Assembly: GCA_001799575.1 (NCBI GenBank)
Contig: MGTT01000015.1
Span: forward strand, 140,801 to 204,800
DNA from: Elusimicrobia bacterium GWA2_56_46
GTDB taxonomy: Bacteria > Elusimicrobiota > Elusimicrobia > Elusimicrobiales > UBA9959
DNA length: 64,000 nucleotides
Reading direction: 5' to 3'
Part shown: one piece after another, positions 1 to 7,714 of the stretch
Layout: the number at the start of each line of letters is the position of its first letter
Position numbering within the stretch: the first letter of the stretch is position 1
Translations under genes and position numbers: made by a program
Notes under the pieces: generated by a model
Databases searched by the model: none
Told to the model about the DNA's origin: nothing
What the model saw: only the letters and a program-made list of their open reading frames with translations

Positions 1-1
1 G

Positions 2-67
2 ACAGCCCCGGAAAAAAGAATACGGGAAGCCGCGGCAAGGATCGCGCGGATGAAATGGAAAGTTTAG
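2..67 (+). CDS. C-terminal end of an upstream gene (partial)
   Basis: Frame 2 is open from the window edge and ends at TAG 65-67. It encodes about 21 residues of a charged, amphipathic, helix-like tail (…EKRIREAAARIARMKWKV). The next gene has a Shine-Dalgarno sequence just after this stop, which fits an upstream operon member. Too little is visible to name it, and it could be a chance reading frame. Confidence 0.35.
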   Translation, partial: TAPEKRIREAAARIARMKWKV

Positions 68-84
68 CGAATGACAGGAGTTTT

Positions 85-984
85 ATGAGCTCAATGGAAA
101 TAATAAACTGGTCAATCTTCTCGGTTTTCAGCCTGGCCGCGCTGGCCGTGGCGGCCGCTTATTTCAAAAGTTATTCCATCCTGCAGCCTCCCAGGAGGCG
201 CACGCCGGTCAATTATCACCCGGATCAGTACAAACTTGTTTATGAGACCATAGACTTTTCCACCGCCGACGGGATCTCTCTGAAAGGCTGGTTCATCCCC
301 GCCGAAGGCGGGGAGACCGGGAAGACCATCATCCTCTGCCACGGCTGGGGAACCAACCGCGGGGATCTGCTCCGCGACACCCACTTCCTGGCGGAAAAAG
401 GCTTCAACCTTTTTTACTTCGACTTCCGCGGCTCCGGGGAAAGCGGCGGAACCGTCTCCAGCGTCGGCTACCTCGAAACGAGGGATTTCGACGCGGCCTA
501 TGAGTTCCTAAAAGCCCGCCGACCGCGCGCGATGGAGCACGCCGCCGTATTCGGCACTTCAATGGGCGGTTCCGTGGCAATTTTCGCGGCCGCGAAATAC
601 CCCGAACTTAAATGTCTGCTGGCCGAAAACACCTTCCGCTCGTACCGGCGGGTGATCGCCAACTGGAGCTGGCTGCGCACGAAAGTCCCCTATTATCCTC
701 TGGTGCCCATGACGCTGGCCTTTGTGAAAATGAAGCTGGGCGCCGATCCCGAGCCTTTCAGCCCCATCCACAATATCGGCAGGGTAAAAATGCCCGTAAT
801 GCTCATAAACGGCGATAACGACGACATCGTTCCGCTCCCGGACGCGGAAAATCTCTTTGGAATGTGCAAGGCGGAAAAGAAACAGCTGTGGATCGTAACC
901 GGGGCCTCGCACGGGAAATGCGCCGAGGTCGGAGGCGAGGTTTACAAGAACAAAGTCGCGCGGTTCTTTGCGGAAAACCTTTAG
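85..984 (+). CDS. alpha/beta hydrolase, membrane-anchored
   Basis: A 299-residue serine hydrolase of the alpha/beta fold. An N-terminal hydrophobic segment (about residues 7-27) suggests a membrane anchor with the catalytic domain outside the cytoplasm. HGWG (86-89) fits the oxyanion hole, GTSMG (157-161) is the nucleophile elbow with Ser159, GDNDDIVP (243-250) supplies the acid and GASHG carries His276. I place the start at ATG 85 because AGGAG (76-80) precedes it; an in-frame ATG at 55 has no ribosome site and overlaps the preceding reading frame. The substrate is unknown; relatives are esterases, peptidases or acyl hydrolases. Confidence 0.85.
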   Translation: MSSMEIINWSIFSVFSLAALAVAAAYFKSYSILQPPRRRTPVNYHPDQYKLVYETIDFSTADGISLKGWFIPAEGGETGKTIILCHGWGTNRGDLLRDTHFLAEKGFNLFYFDFRGSGESGGTVSSVGYLETRDFDAAYEFLKARRPRAMEHAAVFGTSMGGSVAIFAAAKYPELKCLLAENTFRSYRRVIANWSWLRTKVPYYPLVPMTLAFVKMKLGADPEPFSPIHNIGRVKMPVMLINGDNDDIVPLPDAENLFGMCKAEKKQLWIVTGASHGKCAEVGGEVYKNKVARFFAENL

Positions 985-991
985 TTCCCTA

Positions 992-1020
992 TTGCATTTC
1001 ACGACGATATAGTGTAAGAT
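992..1020 (+). promoter_or_regulatory. sigma70-type promoter for the duplicated basic protein
   Basis: TTGCAT (992-997), a 17-bp spacer and TAAGAT (1015-1020). A strong AGGAGG (1041-1046) lies 8 bp before the ATG at 1055. Together with the terminator downstream this makes a self-contained, probably well-expressed transcription unit. Confidence 0.6.
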
Positions 1021-1054
1021 TTCTTTATATCGACACTCTCAGGAGGGCTTCACA

Positions 1055-1300
1055 ATGGGTGAAAAAGTACAGAAAGTGGGCGTTAAAAGAGAAGACGGCT
1101 TTCTCTATTACATAGACAAGGGCGGAGATGTTTCCCGCGCCAAGATGGCTCGCGGCGGCAAAAAGGGCGGCAAGCCCCAGAAAGTCACCAAAGTCGGCGT
1201 CACGAAGGAAGCCGGTTTCCTTTATTACCTCGACAAGGCCGGCGACGTCGCCCGCGCCAAAATGGTGAACGCCAAGAAAGGCAAGAAAAAAGCGAAATAA
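1055..1300 (+). CDS. small Lys-rich protein with an internal duplication
   Basis: An 81-residue basic protein built from two copies of a unit of about 25 residues. Copy 1 reads VGVKREDGFLYYIDKGGDVS followed by RAKM; copy 2 reads VGVTKEAGFLYYLDKAGDVA followed by RAKM. A Gly/Lys linker (ARGGKKGGKPQK) separates them and the tail is Lys-rich. There is no signal peptide or membrane segment. A consensus-like promoter, a perfect AGGAGG and a dedicated terminator suggest high expression. The charge and repeat suggest nucleic-acid or ribosome association, but that is inference; I do not recognise the family. Confidence 0.8.
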   Translation: MGEKVQKVGVKREDGFLYYIDKGGDVSRAKMARGGKKGGKPQKVTKVGVTKEAGFLYYLDKAGDVARAKMVNAKKGKKKAK

Positions 1301-1325
1301 GCTTTTTCCTTTAAAGCAGCAAAAA

Positions 1326-1355
1326 AACCGTCCGCCCAAAGCGGACGGTTTTTTA
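1326..1355 (+). terminator. intrinsic terminator
   Basis: CCGTCCGC (1328-1335) pairs perfectly with GCGGACGG (1341-1348) across a 5-nt loop, followed by a run of T. An A-run on the 5' side may make it bidirectional. Confidence 0.9.
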
Positions 1356-1404
1356 TTACCCGCACGGGAAATTTATTTGCGCTTTGCTCTTACCGTTTTA
1401 CTTT

Positions 1405-1418
1405 TATACTATATACCG
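1405..1418 (+). promoter_or_regulatory. -10 element placing the folD mRNA start at or near its ATG
   Basis: TATACT (1405-1410) lies 8 nt before the ATG at 1419 and there is no Shine-Dalgarno sequence between them. Transcription would begin about 1417-1419, so the message is probably leaderless. No good -35 hexamer is evident. Confidence 0.5.
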
Positions 1419-2345
1419 ATGGAAAAAGTTCTTGAAGGGAAAACCCTCTCCCAGAAGATCCTGGCCTCCCTGCCGGAACGCATAGCCCGCGTTTCCGCCC
1501 GCGCCGGCCGCCCCCCGCTGCTAGCCATCATTAATTATTTCGACGATTCCCCTTCCGGCATTTATGTCAAAAGAAAAATAGCCGCCTGCGGCAAACTGGG
1601 AATACAAGTCCGTATGCTGAAGCCTGATCCAAGACAGGGCCTGGCAGGGCTCCTGTCCCTCCTGTCGCAGCTCAAGGCCGACACGGAGGTGGACGCCGTC
1701 ATGATAGAACGCCCCCTGCCGGAGGGCTTTGAAGTCCCGGCCATGTGGGACGCCATACCCGCGGACAAAGACGTAGACGCTCTCTCTTCCGCGAACATGG
1801 GCCGGCTTTTCATCTCAAAGACCGCCGATTGGGAGCGCGCCGGTTTTTTTGTGCCCTGCACGGCGCTGGCGGCGGTGCGCCTTCTTAAATTTCACAACAT
1901 CGAGATCAAAGGTAAAAGGATAGCGGTGGCGGGCCGCTCAGCCGTGGTCGGCCGGCCGCTGGCGCATATGCTGACGAACCTCGACGCCACCGTGACCGTC
2001 TGCCATACCAAAACCCGCGATATTCCCTCCATCTTCAAAGCCTCCGACATCGTGATCAGCGCGGTCGGCAAGGTTCGCTGGCTGAAAGCGGATATGCTGG
2101 CCCCCGAAGCCACGGTCATAGACGTCGGCACCAACATAGACGAAAACGGCAGAATGTGCGGAGACGCCGACTTTGACGGCTTGAAAGATATGGTAAAGGC
2201 CCTGACGCCGGTGCCGGGAGGGGTCGGCCCCGTGACCCTGGCCTGCCTCCTGGAAGCGAGCGTAAAAGCGGCGGAAAACAGAATGGGAGGGGTAAGTGAT
2301 GAGGGACGAGAAGAAAAACATTTTGAAAAAGGAACTTTATTATGA
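1419..2345 (+). CDS. folD: bifunctional methylenetetrahydrofolate dehydrogenase / methenyl-THF cyclohydrolase
   Basis: Interconverts 5,10-methylene-, methenyl- and 10-formyl-THF with NADP+ in one-carbon metabolism. The 308 residues match the family length. Visible marks are SPSGIYVKRK with the catalytic Tyr and Lys, the dinucleotide motif AVAGRSAVVGRPLA and the C-terminal PVPGGVGPVTLACLL. The active-site QLPLP region is altered to MIERPLPEG. I start at ATG 1419, where the family sequence begins (MEKVLEGK…); an in-frame TTG at 1377 would add 14 unrelated residues. The stop overlaps the next ATG as ATGA. Confidence 0.95.
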   Translation: MEKVLEGKTLSQKILASLPERIARVSARAGRPPLLAIINYFDDSPSGIYVKRKIAACGKLGIQVRMLKPDPRQGLAGLLSLLSQLKADTEVDAVMIERPLPEGFEVPAMWDAIPADKDVDALSSANMGRLFISKTADWERAGFFVPCTALAAVRLLKFHNIEIKGKRIAVAGRSAVVGRPLAHMLTNLDATVTVCHTKTRDIPSIFKASDIVISAVGKVRWLKADMLAPEATVIDVGTNIDENGRMCGDADFDGLKDMVKALTPVPGGVGPVTLACLLEASVKAAENRMGGVSDEGREEKHFEKGTLL

Positions 2346-2761
2346 AAGGATTTAAATACCCGTTTATTTTATTGGCGATATTCCTATCGGCGGCGCTGGC
2401 GCTCCAGGCCCAGGACGCCGCTGGCCCCTCCGGCGCCCGGGTTAAAACCGCGGCCCCGGCGAAAAAAAAAATAGTAAAGAAAAAAAAGAAACCAGGCGCG
2501 AAACCCGTTTCGGAATACAAATTTGACAGAATAGACCATGTGCCCGCCTATACTTTCGACAAACAGACCAACCCCATCATAAAAGGCGCCAAGCCAAAAA
2601 AGAAAAAGCCTTCCAAAAACAAAAAAAATCCGCCTAAAAAAACCTCCGCCCCGTCCGTCCGGGAAAAACTCAAGTCCCTGCCTCCGATAGAGGACGGCGG
2701 CGGCCGGCAGCCGCGGGACGACCGGCAGCCGGACACGGAAGGAGGCAACGCCAATGGCTGA
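2342..2761 (+). CDS. exported Lys/Pro-rich protein of unknown function
   Basis: 139 residues. An N-terminal signal sequence (about residues 1-24, ending LALQAQ) is followed by a low-complexity, strongly basic region with runs such as AKKKIVKKKKKPG and KPKKKKPSKNKK, then an acidic-polar tail. There is no recognisable domain. It overlaps folD by 4 bp and the next gene by 8 bp, so all three are translationally coupled. A periplasmic or surface-binding role is possible, but nothing in the sequence fixes it. Confidence 0.7.
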   Translation: MKGFKYPFILLAIFLSAALALQAQDAAGPSGARVKTAAPAKKKIVKKKKKPGAKPVSEYKFDRIDHVPAYTFDKQTNPIIKGAKPKKKKPSKNKKNPPKKTSAPSVREKLKSLPPIEDGGGRQPRDDRQPDTEGGNANG

Positions 2762-3227
2762 TCTTCTTGTAAAACTTTACGAACTCCCCGATCCGCGCGA
2801 GACCCTGGAACTGCTCCAGGCCGAGGGGATAGAGATAAAACGCGCCATCGCGCCGGAAAAACATTTTGTCACGGCCTGGGTAAGCGAAAAATTTTCAAAA
2901 GGCTGGGCCTCGGAATGCGAGGCGGCTTTCGCCAACGCGCCTTGCTCCTGTTTTGTAGCGGTAAGGGACTCAAGGATCATCGGTTTCGCCTGCTATGACG
3001 CCACCGCACGTGGTTTTTTCGGGCCCATCGGGGTGGATGGGGGCGAAAGAAAAGCCGGTCTGGGAAAAGGTCTGCTTTTAAGGACGCTGGCGGCGATGCG
3101 CGAGGCCGGCTACGGTTACGCCATTATAGGCTGGGCGGGCGCCGTGGAGTTTTTCAGGAAATCCGTGGGGGCGACGGTGATAGAGGGTTCGGAACCCGGC
3201 ATCTACCGGAATATGCTGAAAGGATAG
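2754..3227 (+). CDS. GNAT-family N-acetyltransferase
   Basis: 157 residues. The GNAT core shows the strand RIIGFACYDATARGFFGPIG followed by the acetyl-CoA loop RKAGLGKGLL (a Q/RxxGxG/A variant) and helix LLRTLAAMREAGYGYAIIG. The C-terminal segment AVEFFRKSVGATVIEGSEPG matches the usual beta6-beta7 region. The acceptor is unknown. It is the last gene of the folD operon; a hairpin-type repeat element begins a few bases downstream and may end transcription. Confidence 0.85.
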   Translation: MADLLVKLYELPDPRETLELLQAEGIEIKRAIAPEKHFVTAWVSEKFSKGWASECEAAFANAPCSCFVAVRDSRIIGFACYDATARGFFGPIGVDGGERKAGLGKGLLLRTLAAMREAGYGYAIIGWAGAVEFFRKSVGATVIEGSEPGIYRNMLKG

Positions 3228-3233
3228 CTGACA

Positions 3234-3340
3234 GCGGGCCGGCAGGCCTGCCGGTTCGGGGTCCTGTCGGGGTCGGGCCTTTTCGCTTCCCTCATCCGAC
3301 TGCGGGACGAAAAGGCCCGACCCCGCCACCCCTTGCCTGC
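3234..3340. repeat. hairpin element, copy A
   Basis: Contains the family core (…GGTTCGGGGTCCTGTC … CCGCCACCCCTTGCC). Arms CGGGGTCGGGCCTTTTCG (3268-3285) and its exact complement (3308-3325) give an 18-bp perfect stem with a 22-nt loop. The outer terminal repeats seen in other copies are degenerate here. It sits between convergently unrelated genes and could act as a terminator. Confidence 0.75.
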
Positions 3341-3384
3341 CTCAACTTATCGCGACACGGACCACCCCTCATGGTATAAAACAC

Positions 3385-3458
3385 TATAATACCACCTCCC
3401 ACCCTTACCATGATAAAGCGGAATCACCCACCCATTTACAAAGGGGAGAATCTGAAAC
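3385..3458 (+). promoter_or_regulatory. probable promoter and ribosome site of the methyltransferase gene
   Basis: TATAAT at 3385-3390 lies inside an imperfect palindrome (TGGTAT…ATACCA). A clear GGGGAG precedes the ATG at 3459. No good -35 was found at the expected spacing. Confidence 0.4.
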
Positions 3459-4205
3459 ATGAAAATAAAATATGAATGGCATAGGGATTTTTTTAAAAAT
3501 TCTTTTTACAATCCGGCTTCGCCCGCGGCTGCGGCACAGGCGCCTGTTGAGGTAAGGTTTATTCTGAAACAGCTTAAACTAAAAAAAGGGGGCCGGCTCC
3601 TTGATGTTTGCTGCGGGCCCGGGCGCCATGCGGTATTATTCGCTAAAAAGGGCCTGGCCGTGACCGGCTATGACTATTCCGCGGAATATCTGAAAGAAAC
3701 CGCGACGAAAGCCAAAAAAGCCGGGGTGAAGCTTTCCCTCGTCCGGGGGGATATGCGCCGTTTAAAATTTAGCGGCGAGTTCGACGCGGCCGTAAACCTT
3801 TTCACCAGCTTCGGCTATTTCCAGCGGTTCTCGGACGATATAAAGACGCTGAAAGGCATCTCGCGGGCGCTGAAGCCGGGCGGGCTGTTCCTGATAGATA
3901 TTGTCCACGGTGATTTTGTCCGTAAGAATTTCCGGGCGAAGAACTGGCTGCGGCTGGAAGACGGCTCATATCACCTGGAAGACGCAGTTCTGGGTAAGGA
4001 TGGGGTCTTCAACACGTGGACGGTGATACGGAAAGGCAAGGCCCAGAGCAAAAGTTTCTTCAGCCGCCTGTATTCCAAAAGCCGCATGAGCGCCGCCATG
4101 CGGAAAGCAGGCCTGAAGCCCCTGAAAGCCTGGGGCAGTTTCACCGGCGCAAAACTGACCGGCAAAACCAACCGCCTGATCCTGCTGGCGGTAAAAACCA
4201 AATAA
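3459..4205 (+). CDS. class I SAM-dependent methyltransferase
   Basis: 248 residues. The SAM-binding motif I is LLDVCCGPGRHAVLFAKKG (about residues 48-66), motif II acidic turn VTGYDYS, and a post-motif region RGDMRRLKF then FDAAVNLFTSFGY, followed by LKPGGLFLIDI. It resembles small-molecule or tRNA-uridine-type methyltransferases, but the acceptor cannot be read. It is a single-gene unit with its own ribosome site (GGGGAG) and a possible terminator beyond 4253. Confidence 0.85.
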   Translation: MKIKYEWHRDFFKNSFYNPASPAAAAQAPVEVRFILKQLKLKKGGRLLDVCCGPGRHAVLFAKKGLAVTGYDYSAEYLKETATKAKKAGVKLSLVRGDMRRLKFSGEFDAAVNLFTSFGYFQRFSDDIKTLKGISRALKPGGLFLIDIVHGDFVRKNFRAKNWLRLEDGSYHLEDAVLGKDGVFNTWTVIRKGKAQSKSFFSRLYSKSRMSAAMRKAGLKPLKAWGSFTGAKLTGKTNRLILLAVKTK

Positions 4206-4253
4206 ATCTTCACAAAATTTGCCCGCAAGGACTGCCGGGCGCGCAAGCTATAC

Positions 4254-4274
4254 GGCGGGTGGGGCCCGCCTTTA
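4254..4274 (+). terminator. possible terminator between convergent genes
   Basis: GGCGGG (4254-4259) pairs with CCCGCC (4265-4270) around a 5-nt loop, followed by TTTA. The stem is short, so it is a modest candidate. Confidence 0.4.
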
Positions 4275-4318
4275 CTCTCCTGCGGTTCTGACGCCAAAGC
4301 CCACCAGTCGGCGTTTCC

Positions 4319-5335
4319 TCACGCGGCCAGTTCGAACATTTTTTCTATAGATTTTCTGGCGCGGGATGCGACCTCGGGGGGAACTGTCACTTCCAACTCC
4401 GCTCTCGGATTTTCCAGCGCGTCCAGGATGCTCTCAAGCGTTATCGACTTCATGTAGGGACACAGCCGGCACATCGCTATAAAATTCTTTTTGGGGAACC
4501 GTATCCTCGCCAGTTCTCCGAACCCGCATTCCGTCACCAGCAGATAACCCGCCGCGTTCGTTGCCTCTATATACCGCAGCATATCCCCCGTACCGCCCAT
4601 AAAATCCACCGCGTCAATAATGGCCGACGGACACTCCGCGTGCGCCAGCACCGCCAGCCCGGGATAATTCCTCCGGTAAACGGCGATGCCGCCCGCGTCG
4701 AATTTTTCGTGAACCACGCAGGCCCCCTGCCAGAGGATCATCTCCCTGCCCGGCGTTTTCCCCAGCTCTTTGGCGAGATTCGCCCCCATGTAACGGTCCG
4801 GAATGAAAATAAGCTTCTCATTCTTCTGATAAAGCTTCTTCAGGATCTTTTCCGCGTTGGCGCTGGTCACGATGCAGTCCGCCTCGGCTTTCACTTCCGC
4901 CGAAGTATTTATGTAGGTAACTACGGGCAGGCCGGGATGCCGGGCCTTCAATTCCCTGACGTCCGAAGCGGTGATGCTTTCGCTTAAAGAGCAGCCGGCG
5001 TTTCCGGAGGGGACATATACTTTCCTGCCCGGATTAAGGATCTTCGCCGTCTCCCCCATAAAACGCACGCCGCAGAAAATTATAATCTCCGCCGCCGTCC
5101 CGCGGGAATCATCGGCCAGTTTATACGAATCCCCGATAAAGTCGCCGACGCCGTATATGATGTCCGGCGTCTGATAGACGTGCGCGCAGACCACGGCGTT
5201 CTTTTCTTTTTTAAGCCGGTTGATCCTGGCGGTCAGCGCGGCCACTTTCGCCAGCGGCCTGGCCAGACAATTCTCCCGAAGGCCGCTGGCCGCCAACCGT
5301 TCAATTTCTTCCTGTAATCCAGTTTCGGTAATCAT
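4319..5335 (-). CDS. nadA: quinolinate synthase
   Basis: Condenses iminoaspartate with dihydroxyacetone phosphate to quinolinate in de novo NAD synthesis, using an oxygen-labile [4Fe-4S] cluster. About 338 residues, the usual length. Cluster cysteines are visible in IIIFCGVRFMGE, VTECGFGELARI and CRLCPYM; HVYQTPDI and SCSLSES-like substrate motifs are present. I prefer ATG 5335; a TTG two codons earlier is possible. It is the last gene of the nfu-PHP-GDPD-nadA - strand cluster. nadB and nadC are not in the window. Confidence 0.95.
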   Translation of the reverse strand: MITETGLQEEIERLAASGLRENCLARPLAKVAALTARINRLKKEKNAVVCAHVYQTPDIIYGVGDFIGDSYKLADDSRGTAAEIIIFCGVRFMGETAKILNPGRKVYVPSGNAGCSLSESITASDVRELKARHPGLPVVTYINTSAEVKAEADCIVTSANAEKILKKLYQKNEKLIFIPDRYMGANLAKELGKTPGREMILWQGACVVHEKFDAGGIAVYRRNYPGLAVLAHAECPSAIIDAVDFMGGTGDMLRYIEATNAAGYLLVTECGFGELARIRFPKKNFIAMCRLCPYMKSITLESILDALENPRAELEVTVPPEVASRARKSIEKMFELAA

Positions 5336-5381
5336 ACGCAAGCGGCATGAGGCAGGAGGTAAAGAAGCAAGTATTTTGCTT

Positions 5382-6098
5382 TTACTTCTGCAAAATGTCC
5401 GGATAGTTGGAAAAGATGCCGTCCACGCCTATTTTCTGCATGCGCAGGGCATCTTTTTTCTTGTTCACCGTGTAAACGAATACTTTCAGCCCCGCTTTAT
5501 GGATCAAGGCCACGTTCAGCCCGAAAGCGATGCGCAGGGCGATATGAAAACTGGCCGCGCCGATCCTTCTGGCGTTTATGATGGCCGGAACCAGCAGGAG
5601 ATTCCTGAGATGCCGGCCGAGATAGCCCAGTTTTATTTTGTTATCCAGCACGCGCAGACGCTTGAGCGTCCCGTAATCGAAACTTGAAATCAGGGAGATC
5701 CCGGCCAGGCCCGGCCGTGAGCGGACAAGTTCAAGCAGAGCCGCTTCTATGCCCGGATACACGTTCCCGTCATTTTTAACCTCAAAATTTATCCACTCGG
5801 CCTGGTGAGAGATAAGCTGCAGCACCTCCTCCAGCAGAGGCACCCGCTCCACTGGAAAACCGAACTTATTCCCCACATTTATCTTTTTCAGCTCGGCGTA
5901 ATCCAGCGCGGAGATCTTCGCCGGGTTCCCGGCGGTGCGTTTCAGGTCGTAATCGTGATGTACGACCAGCTTTTTGTCCCTGGTAAGATGGACGTCGAAT
6001 TCAAAGGACTTAGACCCCATCTTCACCGCCAGGGCAAAAGCGGAGAGCGTGTTTTCCGGCGCGTAGCCGGAGGCGCCGCGGTGAGCTATGATCTTCAT
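5382..6098 (-). CDS. glycerophosphodiester phosphodiesterase
   Basis: 238 residues, GDPD/UgpQ family: hydrolyses glycerophosphodiesters to glycerol-3-phosphate and an alcohol. Seen: IIAHRGASGYAPENTLSAF with the catalytic His and Arg plus Glu, FEFDVHLTRDKKLVVHHD with the metal ligands and second His, and WINFEVKN. The C-terminal VNKKKDALRMQKIGVDGIF segment is typical. No signal peptide, so it is probably cytoplasmic. Its ATG overlaps the upstream PHP stop (ATGA). Confidence 0.92.
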   Translation of the reverse strand: MKIIAHRGASGYAPENTLSAFALAVKMGSKSFEFDVHLTRDKKLVVHHDYDLKRTAGNPAKISALDYAELKKINVGNKFGFPVERVPLLEEVLQLISHQAEWINFEVKNDGNVYPGIEAALLELVRSRPGLAGISLISSFDYGTLKRLRVLDNKIKLGYLGRHLRNLLLVPAIINARRIGAASFHIALRIAFGLNVALIHKAGLKVFVYTVNKKKDALRMQKIGVDGIFSNYPDILQK

Positions 6099-6898
6099 AA
6101 AAACATTCCTTTCAGGGATCCGAAGAATTCTTCGTGATACTCAAAACCGAACATCTCGCCCCGGCCGGAGCCCGGCCCGTGGAAATCAGTGCCGGCGGTG
6201 ACCAGAAGCCCGTGCTTTTTGGCCATTTCCAGAAACTCCCTGATAAGTACATTAGTATGGGCTGGATAAAAAGCCTCGATACCATCCAGCCCCATCTCCT
6301 TCCATTTGCCCAGCTCAAGCACATTGTAAACCACTCCGGGATGGGCCAGCACCGCTATGCCGCCGGCCTCCTTAATGGTTTTAATGGCCTCCTCCATGTC
6401 GGGGCCGCGCGGAGGGGAATAAGCCGGTTTGCCGTAGGCGATATATTTTTCGAACGCTTTCTGGCGGGTTTTGACAAAACCCTTTCTTTTCATCAGTTCG
6501 GCGATATGCGGCCGCCCGTAGGTTCTATCCGTAATGGTGTCAAGCTCCTCGAAAGAAACCTCGAAGCCCTGCCCCTTAAGCAGCCCGATTATGATCTTGA
6601 TCCGCTCTAACCGGCGGCCGCGGAAATCTTCAAGCCGGGCCAGGAAAACCGGATCTTTCAGGTTCAGCCCGTAACCCAGAACATGCAGATTGTCGTGCAG
6701 GCGGGTGCTCAGTTCCAACCCGTAGAGATAATGGATCCGCAGTTCTTTCAGGCGCGGCTCCAGCTCGTCCCAGCCGCCGCAGATGTCGTGATCGGTAAGG
6801 GAGAAGTATTCTATCCGCGCCCTGGCCGCCGCGGCGGCCAGCTCCGCGGGCGGCAGCGTGCCGTCCGAATAGCTGGAATGGGAATGGAGGTTTATCAG
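6095..6898 (-). CDS. PHP-domain metal-dependent phosphoesterase
   Basis: About 267 residues of the PHP fold (TrpH/YciV-like, 3',5'-nucleotide phosphatase relatives). The metal-site motifs run in order: LHSHSSYSDG, LTDHD, GLELS, HVLGYG, VLAHPGVV and TAGTDFHG. The N-terminal HxH motif is encoded upstream of every ATG, GTG or TTG in the frame: the nearest in-frame stop (TAA) is only about 15 codons upstream and no canonical start lies between. Initiation at CTG 6898 (reading (M)INLHSHS) is the simplest choice; ATC 6910 is an alternative. A start at TTG 6718 would delete the active site. Lies between nfu and the GDPD gene. Confidence 0.8.
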   Translation of the reverse strand: MINLHSHSSYSDGTLPPAELAAAAARARIEYFSLTDHDICGGWDELEPRLKELRIHYLYGLELSTRLHDNLHVLGYGLNLKDPVFLARLEDFRGRRLERIKIIIGLLKGQGFEVSFEELDTITDRTYGRPHIAELMKRKGFVKTRQKAFEKYIAYGKPAYSPPRGPDMEEAIKTIKEAGGIAVLAHPGVVYNVLELGKWKEMGLDGIEAFYPAHTNVLIREFLEMAKKHGLLVTAGTDFHGPGSGRGEMFGFEYHEEFFGSLKGMFL

Positions 6899-6914
6899 CG
6901 CCGTAACGATCCCG

Positions 6915-7139
6915 TCAGCCGACCACCACTTCTTTTACTTCCGGCACTTCTTCCCTGATCATGCGTTCCACCACGTTCTTGAGCGTCATGGTGGAATGCG
7001 GGCAGCAGCCGCAGGCGCCGGTGAGCCGCACTTTCACGATACCGCTCTTTTCATCCACGTTTACCAGCTCTACGGAACCGCCGTCGGCCTCCAGCATGGG
7101 CTTGATCTTTTCAATGGTCTTCTGCACTTTGTCTTTCAT
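6915..7139 (-). CDS. NifU C-terminal-domain (Nfu-type) Fe-S scaffold protein
   Basis: A 74-residue single-domain Nfu protein that carries or delivers a [4Fe-4S] cluster. The signature is [15 protein letters not shown] (CxxC) in the context [19 protein letters not shown]. It heads the - strand operon that ends with the [4Fe-4S] enzyme NadA, a plausible client. The ribosome site GGGAG is 5 nt before the ATG. The larger NifU at 31.1 kb carries a second copy of this domain. Confidence 0.9.
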   Translation of the reverse strand: MKDKVQKTIEKIKPMLEADGGSVELVNVDEKSGIVKVRLTGACGCCPHSTMTLKNVVERMIREEVPEVKEVVVG

Positions 7140-7164
7140 TGGAACTCCCTATTGAGCGCTCGGA

Positions 7165-7170
7165 ATTATA
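7165..7170 (-). promoter_or_regulatory. -10 element of the nfu operon
   Basis: On the - strand, TATAAT (7170-7165) sits about 25 nt before the ATG, with GGGAG between. A second TATAA-like site lies further upstream. The -35 is weak. Confidence 0.45.
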
Positions 7171-7225
7171 GCTGTTTAAATTATAGCATGAAGACCGCCG
7201 GTTCGGCGGAGGGGGCGATTATTTG

Positions 7226-7237
7226 TAAAATCTGATT
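7226..7237 (+). promoter_or_regulatory. -10 element for a probably leaderless adenosyltransferase mRNA
   Basis: TGTAAAAT with TAAAAT at 7226-7231 lies 6 nt before the ATG at 7238, with no room for a Shine-Dalgarno sequence. Confidence 0.5.
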
Positions 7238-7714
7238 ATGGCCTTTAATTTTAAACCGCGGATGGGGTCCGGCGACGACGGTTTTACCGAACTATTCGGC
7301 GGCAAAAGAGTCAAAAAGACCTCTCTGCGCGTAGAGGCCAACGCTCTTATAGACGAGCTGAACGCCCTGCTGGGCGTTATCAAGGCGGGAGAAAGGTCCG
7401 GAAAAAATAAAAAAGAGCTGTCCGGCATTCAGAGCGCCCTGATCGCCGTCTCAGGGCTTATCGCCGGCGCCCAAACCGCGGATGGGGTCAAAACCGGAAC
7501 CATCGCTATCGAGGCGCTTATCTCCGTCCGTTCAAAACGCCTGCCGCCCTTAAAACACTTCGCGATCCCCGGTAAAAACAAAAAGGACGCCCTCCTACAC
7601 CTCGCCCGCTCCAGGGCGCGCCTGTGCGAGCTCCTAGCCTGGCGTCTTAAAGCCCCCCTCCCCGCCGTCTACTTAAATCGTCTCTCCGATTATCTCTTTC
7701 TTCTCGGCGCTTAA
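7238..7714 (+). CDS. PduO-type ATP:corrinoid adenosyltransferase (short)
   Basis: 158 residues, shorter than the usual 180-200. Transfers the adenosyl group of ATP to cob(I)alamin. Family marks are the N-terminal GSGDDGFTELFGGKRV then RVEANALIDELNALLG, and the C-terminal FAIPGKNKKDALLHLARSRA with the conserved Arg cluster, ending LNRLSDYLFLLGA. The loss is in the variable middle. B12-dependent partner genes are not in the window. The last 4 bp overlap the 3' end of the convergent antitoxin-like gene. Confidence 0.8.
   Translation: MAFNFKPRMGSGDDGFTELFGGKRVKKTSLRVEANALIDELNALLGVIKAGERSGKNKKELSGIQSALIAVSGLIAGAQTADGVKTGTIAIEALISVRSKRLPPLKHFAIPGKNKKDALLHLARSRARLCELLAWRLKAPLPAVYLNRLSDYLFLLGA

Noticed and set aside
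6095-6718. Shorter PHP protein starting at TTG 6718
   Set aside because: It would lose the HxH, DHD and first Glu metal ligands that are perfectly conserved in the frame upstream.
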